Assembly: GCA_947589165.1 (NCBI GenBank)
Contig: CANQCH010000046.1
Coordinates: 1 to 8,352 of the forward strand
Length of the DNA stretch: 8,352 bases
Source: an uncultured Bacilli bacterium
GTDB taxonomy: Bacteria; Bacillota_I; Bacilli_A; RF39; UBA660
Reading direction: 5' to 3'
The notes under the pieces were generated by a model. The model did not search any database, had not been told where the DNA came from, and saw nothing but the letters and a program-made list of their open reading frames with translations. The translations under genes and the position numbers were made by a program. Shown here in pieces: positions 1-6,686 of this stretch (its first letter is position 1; every line of letters starts with the position of its first letter).

Positions 1-543
1 GAAACTAAACCAACGGAAGAAGTTGAAATGAAAAAAACTTGTCCAGAAGGTTATCAAATGCGTAGTGATGGCAAATGTGAAAGTATTGCCTATACTGAGG
101 CACTAGGTTTTGTTGAATGTGAAAGCGGTTACGATAAAGTAAATTCCGCCGGCGTTCAATCATCTGCCGATACTGATGTTTATTGCATGAGTCATAGTCC
201 TTATGCTGCTGGAACTAGATATTGTCCAGCAACTAAAGATGATTTTATTGCTAAGTATGGCAATGATTCATGCATAACTAATAGTTCCTCTTTTACAGGT
301 ACTTTAAGTGGCAGTAATTGTAATTATACTTTCTATGGCGCAGATGGTACGCAAACATCTTGTTCTAATACCTATACTTATCAATATAAATGTCCGGATG
401 GTGATTTTTTCCAAGTCGATCAATGGTGTTATAATAAAAAGCCAACTATTACTAATTACTATTGTTTTGATAAAACAACTAAACAGTATGTGTTAACACC
501 AGATGGTAAATGTCGAACTATTATTGAAGCGACAGCAAATTAA
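1..543 (+). CDS. Cysteine-rich repeat protein, C-terminal part (5' end outside window)
   Basis: The frame is open from base 1 (reading ETKPTEEVEM...) to a TAA at 541-543. The ATG at 28 is therefore probably an internal Met: no signal peptide follows it, and only a weak GGAAG lies upstream. The visible 180 residues contain 12 cysteines, an even number as expected for disulfides. They include a loose repeat of the form CPxG(Y/D)...(D)GKC/WC: TCPEGYQMRSDGKC, then KCPDGDFFQVDQWC, then YCFD...TPDGKC near the end. The middle is rich in Ser, Thr, Asn and Tyr. Such Cys-rich modules usually belong to secreted or surface proteins, and the Thr/Glu-rich stretch at the left edge resembles a linker between modules. 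No catalytic motif is seen, and no membrane anchor or sortase signal follows the last module. The family is not recognised; an extracellular role is inferred from composition. The gene is convergent with ileS. Confidence 0.75.
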   Translation, partial: ETKPTEEVEMKKTCPEGYQMRSDGKCESIAYTEALGFVECESGYDKVNSAGVQSSADTDVYCMSHSPYAAGTRYCPATKDDFIAKYGNDSCITNSSSFTGTLSGSNCNYTFYGADGTQTSCSNTYTYQYKCPDGDFFQVDQWCYNKKPTITNYYCFDKTTKQYVLTPDGKCRTIIEATAN

Positions 544-550
544 AGAATTA

Positions 551-587
551 AAAAAATAAAGTTCTGCACTTAGAACTTTATTTTTTT
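551..587. terminator. Bidirectional intrinsic terminator between the Cys-rich gene and ileS
   Basis: A perfect 15-bp inverted repeat (551-565 with 572-586, half-site AAAAAATAAAGTTCT) encloses a 6-nt loop (GCACTT). It is flanked by A and T runs, so either strand gives a hairpin plus U-tract. It sits 7 bp past the stop codon of the plus-strand gene. It overlaps the 3' end of ileS: the TAA of ileS (578-580) and its last two Lys codons (581-586) lie inside one arm. Confidence 0.9.
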
Positions 588-3500
588 GTAATGGCAATGC
601 CAATCATTTCGCCATTAATATCAATATCTTTAGATAAATTAGCATCATAAGTAATATTTAAAGCTAACGTTTCATTTTGAATATACTCTTGATGTTTATT
701 AATGGCGGCTTCGACTTTAGGAGTAACATTTAAAGTTAAATCAATGCGATCCGCAACATTAAATTCCTTAACCTTCCGCATATTTTGAATTTTGGAAACT
801 AATTCCCGAGCTAAACCTTCTAAAATTAAATCTTCCGTTAATTCGGTATTTAAAATAATGAAATTATTATCAGCCATTCCGACATTAAAGCCTTCTTTAG
901 CATTAAATCTAATTTCGACCATTTCTTTGGTGACTACTAAATCTTCCCCTTCTAAATTAACTGTTAAGTCTTCGCCATTATTTAGTTTGGCAACTTCTGC
1001 TGGCGTTAAATTATTTAAAAGGGTTTGGAAAGCCTTCATTTTAGGGCCTAAAGTTTTACCAACAACTTTGAAATTAGGTTTAACCGTTAATTCCATATAT
1101 TCATTTAAATCTTGCGTAAACTTAATGCTTTTAACATTTAATTCTTCTTTAATTAAATTAACTAAATCCCCTATTAAAGTTGCATTTTTACCATCAATTA
1201 AAGCTTCTGTTAAAGGTTGTCTAACCTTTATTTTGGCTTCTTCCCGCACATATCGGCCGGTAGAAATTAAGGAACGAACTAAATCCATTTTTGCTTCAAT
1301 TTCTTTATTAATTAATTTGGCATTTACCACTGGATAATCGGCTAAATGAACCGATTCCGCACCGGTTAAATTCCGATACATTTCTTCAGACAAGAAAGGC
1401 GCAATTGGGGCCATTAATTTAGCTAGACCGACTAAAACTTCATAAGTTGTAAGATAAACACTTTTTTTCGACTCATCTAAAGTATTAGCCCAAAACCGAT
1501 TACGATTCCGTCTTATGTACCAATTAGATAAATCATCTGAAACAAAATTAGTTAAAAAATGGACAACTTTATTTAAATCATATTCTTCAAACGCCCCGGT
1601 AACATCTTGTACTAAACTATTGTATTTAGAAAGTAACCACTTATCAATTTCTTCTCGCATTTCATAACTTACGGCACATTCACTAATATCAATATTATCG
1701 ACATTAGCGTACATAACAAAGAAATTATAAGCATTACGTAATGGATTAAAGAATTTAGAATAAACTTCTTTTAGACCCTCAAAATCAAATTTTAAAGGCG
1801 TCCAAACCGGTGAAACATATGGTAAATAAAATCTTACCACATCGGCCCCATATTCTTTAATCGTGGAAAATGGTTCCACAATATTGCCCCGAGATTTACT
1901 CATTTTTTTGCCTTCGGCATCAAGTAATAAATCATTAACTAAAACATTCTTAAAAGGACTACAACCTTTGACGAACGTCGAAATTACTAAAAGCGTATAA
2001 AACCAACCCCGCGTTTGATCAATTCCTTCGCAAATAAAGTCGGCTGGAAATTGTTCTTCCCATAATTTTTCGTTTTCAAATGGATAATGATATTGGGCAA
2101 AAGGCATGGAACCGGAATCAAACCAACAATCTAAAACATCCGGAATACGTGTCATAGGTTTACTACATTTAGGACATTTTAAATGAATTTCGTCAATGTA
2201 TGGTTTATGCAAATCAAGTTCTTCAGGTAATTTTTCGACCGCCATTTCTTTTAATTCGCTAATTGAACCGACCATATGATTATAACCGCAATCGCATTTC
2301 CAAAAAGGAATTGGGCTTCCCCAATAACGAGACCGCGAAACATTCCAATCTTTAGCGCCCGCAATCCAATTAGCAAAACGTTTTTCTCCGACATATGCCG
2401 GATACCAATTAACTTTTGCGTTAGCTTTTACCATTTCATCTTTAAACTGACTAACCGCAATATAATAACTTGGCATCGAATAATAAATTAATGGGGTATG
2501 ACAACGCCAACAATGTGGGTAATCATGTTCAATTCTTTGTTTTTTAAATAATTTATCATGGGCTTTTAAATAATCAACGACTTCTTCATTAACATCATGA
2601 ACAAATTTACCTTGCCAAGGGCCTTCGGTATAACAACCATCTTTACCAACCGGATTTAAACTTGGCAAATCATAATTTTTTCCGACATTGGCATCATCAT
2701 CACCAAAAGCCGGAGCAATATGAACTATGCCAGTTCCATCTTCCATCGTTACGTAATCATCACAAGTAACATAAAAAGCTTTTTTATCCACGGTTAAGGC
2801 CGGGATTAATTGTTCATATTCACAATATTCTAAAGTTTTACCTTTAAAAGTATCGAGAATTTTAGCTTCTTCTCCTAAACAACTAGATACTAAATTAGTC
2901 GCCAAAATAAATTTATAACCTTGCGATTCGACTAAAGAATAATCTTCATTGGGGTTTACACATAAGGCCACATTAGCTAGTAAAGTCCAAGGGGTCGTTG
3001 TCCAAACTAAGAAGTAAACATCTTCTCCTTTTTTCTTAAACGGAACATAAACCGTAAGGGCTTTATCAACTTCATAAAAATCGGCCACTTCATGAGAAGC
3101 TAAACCCGTACCACAATGCGGACAATATGGCACAACCCGAGTTCCTTCATAAAAAAGATTAGCTTCATAGAATTTTTTTAAAATCCACCATTCCGTTTCA
3201 ATATATTCATTTTTATAAGTTAAATAAGGATTTTCGACATCGATAAATTGACCCATTTTACTCGTTAGATCCGTGAAAGCCGCTTCATTTTCTCGAACAC
3301 TTTTCCGACATTCTTCATTAAATTTGGCAATACCTAAAGCTTCAATTTCTTTCTTGGAAGAAATACCTAATTTCTTTTCCACATGATTTTCAATTGGTAA
3401 GCCATGGGTATCCCAACCTACTTTTCTTATGACTCTTTTACCTTTCATCACTTGATATTTACAAATAGCGTCTTTTAAGTTTTTCGCGACCATATGATGA

Positions 3501-3673
3501 AGTCCCGGAAAACCATTGGCAAAAGCCGGGCCATCATAAAAGACAAAATTAGGCGCATCTTTTCGTAAAGTATTTTGCTTATTCATGATTTCATTAATAC
3601 TACCCCAGGAAGCTAAAATATCTTGTTCCACTTCGGCGACTGGTCTTTTGTCTAATTCTTTAAAATTTTTCAT
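578..3673 (-). CDS. ileS: Isoleucyl-tRNA synthetase, type 2 (IleRS2), with altered HIGH motif GLHH
   Basis: Cytosolic class I aminoacyl-tRNA synthetase that charges tRNA-Ile with isoleucine. Residue numbers count from the upstream ATG at 3676. The HIGH position reads PGLHHM (Gly58-Leu-His-His61) rather than HxGH. Other landmarks are intact: GWDTHGLP (87-94), zinc-type cysteines CPHC (185-188), editing-domain WTTTPWT (225-231) and GTGIVHIAPAFGDDD (314-328), WNVSRSRYWG (444-453), CPKC (501-504), and KMSKS (591-595). The C-terminal block GLARELVSKIQNMRK and the length of about 1030 aa are typical of the eukaryote-like IleRS2, not of IleRS1. AGGAGG (3679-3684) lies 2 nt from the ATG at 3676 but 5 nt from the next ATG at 3673, so the second is preferred (1031 aa); the two differ by one Met. 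An Ile T-box leader precedes the gene. The family assignment is certain; the phenotype of the altered motif is inference. Confidence 0.97.
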   Translation of the reverse strand: MKNFKELDKRPVAEVEQDILASWGSINEIMNKQNTLRKDAPNFVFYDGPAFANGFPGLHHMVAKNLKDAICKYQVMKGKRVIRKVGWDTHGLPIENHVEKKLGISSKKEIEALGIAKFNEECRKSVRENEAAFTDLTSKMGQFIDVENPYLTYKNEYIETEWWILKKFYEANLFYEGTRVVPYCPHCGTGLASHEVADFYEVDKALTVYVPFKKKGEDVYFLVWTTTPWTLLANVALCVNPNEDYSLVESQGYKFILATNLVSSCLGEEAKILDTFKGKTLEYCEYEQLIPALTVDKKAFYVTCDDYVTMEDGTGIVHIAPAFGDDDANVGKNYDLPSLNPVGKDGCYTEGPWQGKFVHDVNEEVVDYLKAHDKLFKKQRIEHDYPHCWRCHTPLIYYSMPSYYIAVSQFKDEMVKANAKVNWYPAYVGEKRFANWIAGAKDWNVSRSRYWGSPIPFWKCDCGYNHMVGSISELKEMAVEKLPEELDLHKPYIDEIHLKCPKCSKPMTRIPDVLDCWFDSGSMPFAQYHYPFENEKLWEEQFPADFICEGIDQTRGWFYTLLVISTFVKGCSPFKNVLVNDLLLDAEGKKMSKSRGNIVEPFSTIKEYGADVVRFYLPYVSPVWTPLKFDFEGLKEVYSKFFNPLRNAYNFFVMYANVDNIDISECAVSYEMREEIDKWLLSKYNSLVQDVTGAFEEYDLNKVVHFLTNFVSDDLSNWYIRRNRNRFWANTLDESKKSVYLTTYEVLVGLAKLMAPIAPFLSEEMYRNLTGAESVHLADYPVVNAKLINKEIEAKMDLVRSLISTGRYVREEAKIKVRQPLTEALIDGKNATLIGDLVNLIKEELNVKSIKFTQDLNEYMELTVKPNFKVVGKTLGPKMKAFQTLLNNLTPAEVAKLNNGEDLTVNLEGEDLVVTKEMVEIRFNAKEGFNVGMADNNFIILNTELTEDLILEGLARELVSKIQNMRKVKEFNVADRIDLTLNVTPKVEAAINKHQEYIQNETLALNITYDANLSKDIDINGEMIGIAITKK

Positions 3674-3678
3674 CATTT

Positions 3679-3684
3679 CCTCCT
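3679..3684 (-). promoter_or_regulatory. Ribosome-binding site of ileS
   Basis: A perfect AGGAGG on the minus strand lies just below the T-box terminator U-tract. The start codons are tandem ATGs at 3674-3676 and 3671-3673. The 2-nt gap to the first is too short for efficient initiation and the 5-nt gap to the second is acceptable, which decides the start. Confidence 0.85.
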
Positions 3685-3690
3685 AACAAT

Positions 3691-3734
3691 AAAAAAAGAT
3701 GTTACCAAAGGGCGAATTATTCCGCGGTACCACC
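3691..3734 (-). terminator. T-box attenuator terminator hairpin
   Basis: GGTGGTACC (3734-3726) pairs imperfectly with GGTAACATC (3706-3698) around the inner GCGGAA/TTCGC helix and is followed by T7 (3697-3691). It is mutually exclusive with the antiterminator because both use the T-box strand. No other hairpin with a U-tract is seen after the upstream mutase gene, so this may also end deoD-mutase transcripts. Confidence 0.85.
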
Positions 3735-3907
3735 TTTATTTTTTACTTTTTCTCTTATAACGTTTGAGATAACGAAATAACTTACTATAATTTCAGTTAT
3801 TCAACTAGCAAGGGATATATATTTAACTTTTTTTTAGTCTTCCACCATTTGACTAATTCTCTCGGAAAAAAAGTTTTAAATATATGTGTCTTGTTCTTCG
3901 TTTTTCA
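3691..3907 (-). promoter_or_regulatory. T-box riboswitch leader of ileS (tRNA-Ile sensing)
   Basis: Transcription-attenuation leader that senses uncharged tRNA-Ile. The conserved T-box AAAGGTGGTACCGCGGA lies at 3737-3721. Antiterminator: AAAGG (3737-3733) pairs with CCTTT (3711-3707), the TGGTACC bulge is 3732-3726, and a GCGGAA/TTCGC upper helix closes it. TGGT in the bulge is complementary to a tRNA 3' end ACCA. Competing terminator: GGTGGTACC (3734-3726) pairs with GGTAACATC (3706-3698), one G-A mismatch and one G-U, followed by seven U (3697-3691). Stem I: CAAG (3893-3890) with CTTG (3812-3809), ATATATTT with AAATATAT, and AACTTTTTTT with the A-run plus GTT. The distal AGAGA and GGTGGAA elements resemble conserved Stem I motifs. 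The candidate specifier is ATC (Ile) at 3816-3814, in the internal loop opposite ACAC. A further stem pairs AATAACT (3801-3795) with AGTTATT (3782-3776). The helices were paired by eye. Confidence 0.95.
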
Positions 3908-3913
3908 TTAATA

Positions 3914-3942
3914 ATTATATTGGTTTTCTTGTCCTTAGTCAA
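3914..3942 (-). promoter_or_regulatory. Promoter of the ileS T-box transcript
   Basis: On the minus strand TTGACT (3942-3937) and TATAAT (3919-3914) are separated by exactly 17 bp, a near-consensus sigma-A promoter. It lies 13 bp beyond the stop codon of the mutase gene, and transcription would begin near 3907, just before T-box Stem I. Transcription of ileS is therefore independent of the upstream genes. Confidence 0.9.
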
Positions 3943-3955
3943 GTTATTTTCATCC

Positions 3956-5302
3956 TTATTTTATCAAAGGTAAAAACATATTTTGTAAAATTTCAACTCC
4001 TTCCGGAACTTGCGCTTCGGCCCGAAAAATAATGTTACTACCCGTATTACTTGGGCGAATTAAAGCCCAACCATTAGTAAAATTCACGCGGATGCCATCG
4101 ATGTCATTAATGGGATAACGGTTCTTTAAGCAATAATCTTTAACATTTTGCATAATTTCCGCCTTTTTTGCTTCTGGCGTTGGAATTTTAATTTCTGGCG
4201 TATTATAATACTTTGGAATATCTTCGACCATGGCACTTAATTTAATCGGATTTTTACTCATAATCTCAATTAAACGTAAAGCCGCATAAAAGGCGGAACA
4301 TACATCATTAGTACGATCCCGAAAATAAATATGACCAGAATATTCGCCCCCAAAAGGTAAATTATCGGTTAACACTTTATATTCCGTATAACTAGCTCCG
4401 GTGCGATAACATATTCCTTCGCCGCCTAAACGTTTAATTTCTTCGGCAAGAACCCCAGAACATTTAACATCGTAAAGAAAAGTTTTTCGAGGCACTTTAT
4501 TAATCATGTCGCGAATCATTAAAACCATATAATGTTCAATAGGTAAGATTTCTCCTTTATCGGTGACAACGCCAATGCGGTCCCCATCACCATCAAAAGC
4601 AATACCTAAATCCGCTTTTTGTTTTAGTACTTCTTGTTGGAGCATTTGCATATTTTCGGCAACGGCAGGATCCGGATGATGATTCGGAAAATTACCGTCA
4701 CTTATTTCATTAATAATTTCAAAATTAAGATTAAAATTTTTAAATATTTTGCGCACAAATAAACCGGTAACACCATTACCACAGTCAAAAATAACTTTTC
4801 GTTTTTTATTGCCTAATTTAATCGTATATTTTAAATATTCTAAATATTTATCAAAAATTACTTGATGTTCGGTATGGCCATCACCTTTTTGAAAATTCCC
4901 GGCAAAAGTATAATTTTTAAAATCGGTAATCATTTCCCCCCGGGCATTAATAACGCCTTTATCAAAGGAAAATTTAAACCCATTTTCATCTTTCGGATTA
5001 TGACTAGCCGTAACCATAACACCCGGCATTTGATTTAAATAACGGGCATAATAATTCATTGGCGTAGTCGTTTGCCCATAGTCAATGGCATTACAGCCGG
5101 TACTATTTAACCCTTTTAAAAAGCTTTGACATAAAGCTTCACTACTTAACCGATTATCGCGCGATATGACAACACAATGTTCTTGATATTTTTCTTGAAT
5201 ATAAGAACCATAACTTTTACCTAAAGCATACGCAATTTCTTCATTAATTTCCGTCGGATACTTACCCCTAATATCATAGGCTCGAAATATTTCTGCGTTC
5301 AT
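3956..5302 (-). CDS. Phosphohexomutase (phosphomannomutase/phosphoglucomutase family)
   Basis: Cytosolic alpha-D-phosphohexomutase that moves phosphate between C1 and C6 (or C5) of sugars through a phosphoserine. All four family signatures are present in 448 aa, a normal length: the catalytic serine loop TASHNP (98-103, Ser100), the Mg-binding loop DGDGDR (237-242), the sugar-specificity loop GEYSGH (319-324), and the phosphate-binding loop RPSNTGSN (416-423). The N-terminus FRAYDIRGKYP is typical of the PMM/PGM subgroup. AGGAGG (5308-5313) lies 5 nt from the start ATG and overlaps the TAG stop of deoD, so the two are probably translationally coupled. Sequence alone does not separate mannose-, glucose- and pentose-phosphate substrates. 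Coupling to a nucleoside phosphorylase makes a phosphopentomutase role possible, but this is inference; a manB or pgcA-like role is equally compatible. Confidence 0.95.
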   Translation of the reverse strand: MNAEIFRAYDIRGKYPTEINEEIAYALGKSYGSYIQEKYQEHCVVISRDNRLSSEALCQSFLKGLNSTGCNAIDYGQTTTPMNYYARYLNQMPGVMVTASHNPKDENGFKFSFDKGVINARGEMITDFKNYTFAGNFQKGDGHTEHQVIFDKYLEYLKYTIKLGNKKRKVIFDCGNGVTGLFVRKIFKNFNLNFEIINEISDGNFPNHHPDPAVAENMQMLQQEVLKQKADLGIAFDGDGDRIGVVTDKGEILPIEHYMVLMIRDMINKVPRKTFLYDVKCSGVLAEEIKRLGGEGICYRTGASYTEYKVLTDNLPFGGEYSGHIYFRDRTNDVCSAFYAALRLIEIMSKNPIKLSAMVEDIPKYYNTPEIKIPTPEAKKAEIMQNVKDYCLKNRYPINDIDGIRVNFTNGWALIRPSNTGSNIIFRAEAQVPEGVEILQNMFLPLIK

Positions 5303-5307
5303 TATCT

Positions 5308-5313
5308 CCTCCT
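5308..5313 (-). promoter_or_regulatory. Ribosome-binding site of the mutase gene, overlapping the deoD stop
   Basis: AGGAGG on the minus strand lies 5 nt before the mutase ATG and shares bases with the deoD stop codon (TAG at 5314-5312). This geometry favours reinitiation by ribosomes that have just finished deoD. Confidence 0.85.
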
Positions 5314-6037
5314 ATTTAATAATGGCTTTTAAAGCCAAAGTTATCATATCATTTAAATTCTTTTCGCGACTTTCCGGACTTAAAACGACATCGGAATATT
5401 TAGAGTCGACAATCGTTGCTAGACAAGTCGCTTCTACATTTAGAGAATTAGCTACATGAACAATCCCAAAAGCTTCCATTTCTTCCGCTAAAATTTCGTA
5501 TTGCGCCGGAATTCTTTTTAAAACGCGATCATAATCAATGTAAGGCCCAAATACATCCATGGTTGTTAACATCCCCACTTTTAAATTAAAATTATTTTCT
5601 TGGGCAGTCGCTATAACTAAAGCATTTAAGTTTTCATTCGCTTTAACGGTAAAGCGGGGATAATTATTATAAGTATAGGCAAAATTAGATTCGGAATAAA
5701 TTTCCGTTGCTAAAACGACATCACCAATAGCCATCTTAGGACTTACGGCCCCACAAGTACCAATGCGAATTATTCTTTTTACGCCAAAATAATGCACTAG
5801 TTCAAAAGTATAGATACTAGCACTAGGCATTCCCATACCACTACCCATGACGGTAATTTTTTTCCCTTCATAAAAGCCGGTATAACCACTCATATTCCGA
5901 ATATTCGTCACTAATTTAGCATCCGTTAAAAATTTTTCCGCGATATATTTAGCTCTTAAAGGGTCCCCCGGAAAAATAACAAATTCGCCAATATCGGCAT
6001 TAGCTTCAATATGAATTGGTTCTTCACCTATAAACAT
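5312..6037 (-). CDS. deoD: Purine-nucleoside phosphorylase, DeoD type
   Basis: Cytosolic hexameric enzyme that cleaves purine (deoxy)nucleosides with phosphate to a free base plus (deoxy)ribose-1-phosphate, for salvage. At 241 aa it has the usual DeoD length. Counterparts of E. coli DeoD residues are visible: His9 (PIHIEA, His4), the phosphate ligands Arg28 (GDPLRAKY, Arg24), Arg47 (NIRNMSG, Arg43) and Arg91 (IRIGTCG, Arg87), the ribose-binding EMEAF (Glu186, Glu188), and the catalytic pair Asp211 (TIVDSK, Asp204) and Arg224 (ESREKN, Arg217). Around the catalytic Asp the usual SDH is VDS, so the flanks are atypical but the acid is kept. The ATG at 6037 has a modest AAGGGTG site (6051-6045). 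The next gene, a phosphohexomutase, begins 9 nt after the deoD stop, so the two form an operon. Confidence 0.96.
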   Translation of the reverse strand: MFIGEEPIHIEANADIGEFVIFPGDPLRAKYIAEKFLTDAKLVTNIRNMSGYTGFYEGKKITVMGSGMGMPSASIYTFELVHYFGVKRIIRIGTCGAVSPKMAIGDVVLATEIYSESNFAYTYNNYPRFTVKANENLNALVIATAQENNFNLKVGMLTTMDVFGPYIDYDRVLKRIPAQYEILAEEMEAFGIVHVANSLNVEATCLATIVDSKYSDVVLSPESREKNLNDMITLALKAIIK

Positions 6038-6059
6038 AGTATCACACCCTTATATATTA

Positions 6060-6088
6060 AGAATAACACTTATTTTTTTATTTTGCCA
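6060..6088 (-). promoter_or_regulatory. Possible promoter of deoD
   Basis: On the minus strand TGGCAA (6088-6083) and TATTCT (6065-6060) are 17 bp apart, between the frr terminator and the deoD start. Both hexamers deviate from consensus, so this is a positional guess supported mainly by the terminator just upstream. Confidence 0.3.
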
Positions 6089-6096
6089 CTGATATT

Positions 6097-6125
6097 AAAA
6101 AAATATTGATATTCAATCAATATTT
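6097..6125 (-). terminator. Intrinsic terminator after frr
   Basis: A perfect 10-bp AT-rich inverted repeat, AAATATTGAT (6101-6110) with ATCAATATTT (6116-6125), has a 5-nt loop. On the minus strand it runs into seven T (6103-6097). It starts 17 bp after the frr stop codon and separates the frr unit from deoD. The stem is weak because it has little GC, so partial read-through is plausible. Confidence 0.7.
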
Positions 6126-6141
6126 GACATTTAATTTTTAC

Positions 6142-6672
6142 TTAAACTTGCATTAGTTCTTCTTCTTTATTTTTAATTTCTTCATCAACTAATTTATTAT
6201 ATTTGGTTATAAGTTCTTGAATATCATCTAATTGTATTTTTTCTTCATCTTCCGGTAATTCTTCTTTTTTAATTTGATTGTTGGCTTCTTGGCGAATATT
6301 TCTTAAAGCTACTTTAGCTTCTTCGCCAATATTTTTAGCTTGTTTAACGTATTCTCTTCGTCTTTCTTCATTAAGTTCGGGAACGGTTAAAATAATCATT
6401 TCGCCATTATTGGTTGGCGCAATACCTAAATTGGCTTCATTAATCGCGCGTTCTAAATCTTTTAATACTCCCCGATCAAAAGGTTTAACAAATAATTTTC
6501 GCGCTTCGGGAACTGTGATATTCGCTAAACTTTGAATAGGCGTTGGCGTCCCATAATAACTAACCATTATTCCATTTAACATGGCCGGATTAGCCCGCCC
6601 GGCCCGAATATTTAATAACCGATTTTGTAAATTTTCAATTGTTTGCATCATTTTTAATTCTACATCATTCAT
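6142..6672 (-). CDS. frr: Ribosome recycling factor
   Basis: RRF acts with EF-G after termination to split the ribosome from mRNA. Family signatures are clear: NIRAGRANPAML near the N-terminus, LANITVPEARKLFVKPFD, ILTVPELNEERRREYVKQAK, and a C-terminal helix rich in Lys and Glu. AAGGAG (6681-6686) lies only 2 nt from an ATG at 6678 but 8 nt from the ATG at 6672, so the second start is preferred. The protein is then 176 aa, beginning MNDVELKMM, slightly shorter than the usual 185 or so. The ribosome-binding site overlaps the TAA of the upstream membrane-protein gene, indicating coupling. In many Firmicutes frr follows tsf and pyrH. Here it follows two membrane-protein genes, and no pyrH is present in the window. 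Confidence 0.96.
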   Translation of the reverse strand: MNDVELKMMQTIENLQNRLLNIRAGRANPAMLNGIMVSYYGTPTPIQSLANITVPEARKLFVKPFDRGVLKDLERAINEANLGIAPTNNGEMIILTVPELNEERRREYVKQAKNIGEEAKVALRNIRQEANNQIKKEELPEDEEKIQLDDIQELITKYNKLVDEEIKNKEEELMQV

Positions 6673-6680
6673 TTTCATCT

Positions 6681-6686
6681 CTCCTT
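6681..6686 (-). promoter_or_regulatory. Ribosome-binding site deciding the frr start
   Basis: AAGGAG on the minus strand overlaps the stop codon (6687-6685) of the preceding gene. The gap is 2 nt to the ATG at 6678 and 8 nt to the ATG at 6672, which favours the latter. Confidence 0.75.

Noticed and set aside
308..496. Small frame overlapping the Cys-rich gene
   Set aside because: It lies wholly inside the longer Cys-rich frame, which has the coherent cysteine repeat pattern, and it has no start signal of its own.
792..1337. Open reading frame on the plus strand inside ileS
   Set aside because: It is antisense to highly conserved IleRS coding sequence, has no ribosome-binding site, and its product has no recognisable motif; the same applies to smaller antisense frames at 2276-2491 and 6278-6535.
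3691..3955. A small gene in the 280-bp gap upstream of ileS
   Set aside because: The gap is fully explained by a promoter and a T-box leader; no frame with a start and ribosome-binding site stands out.
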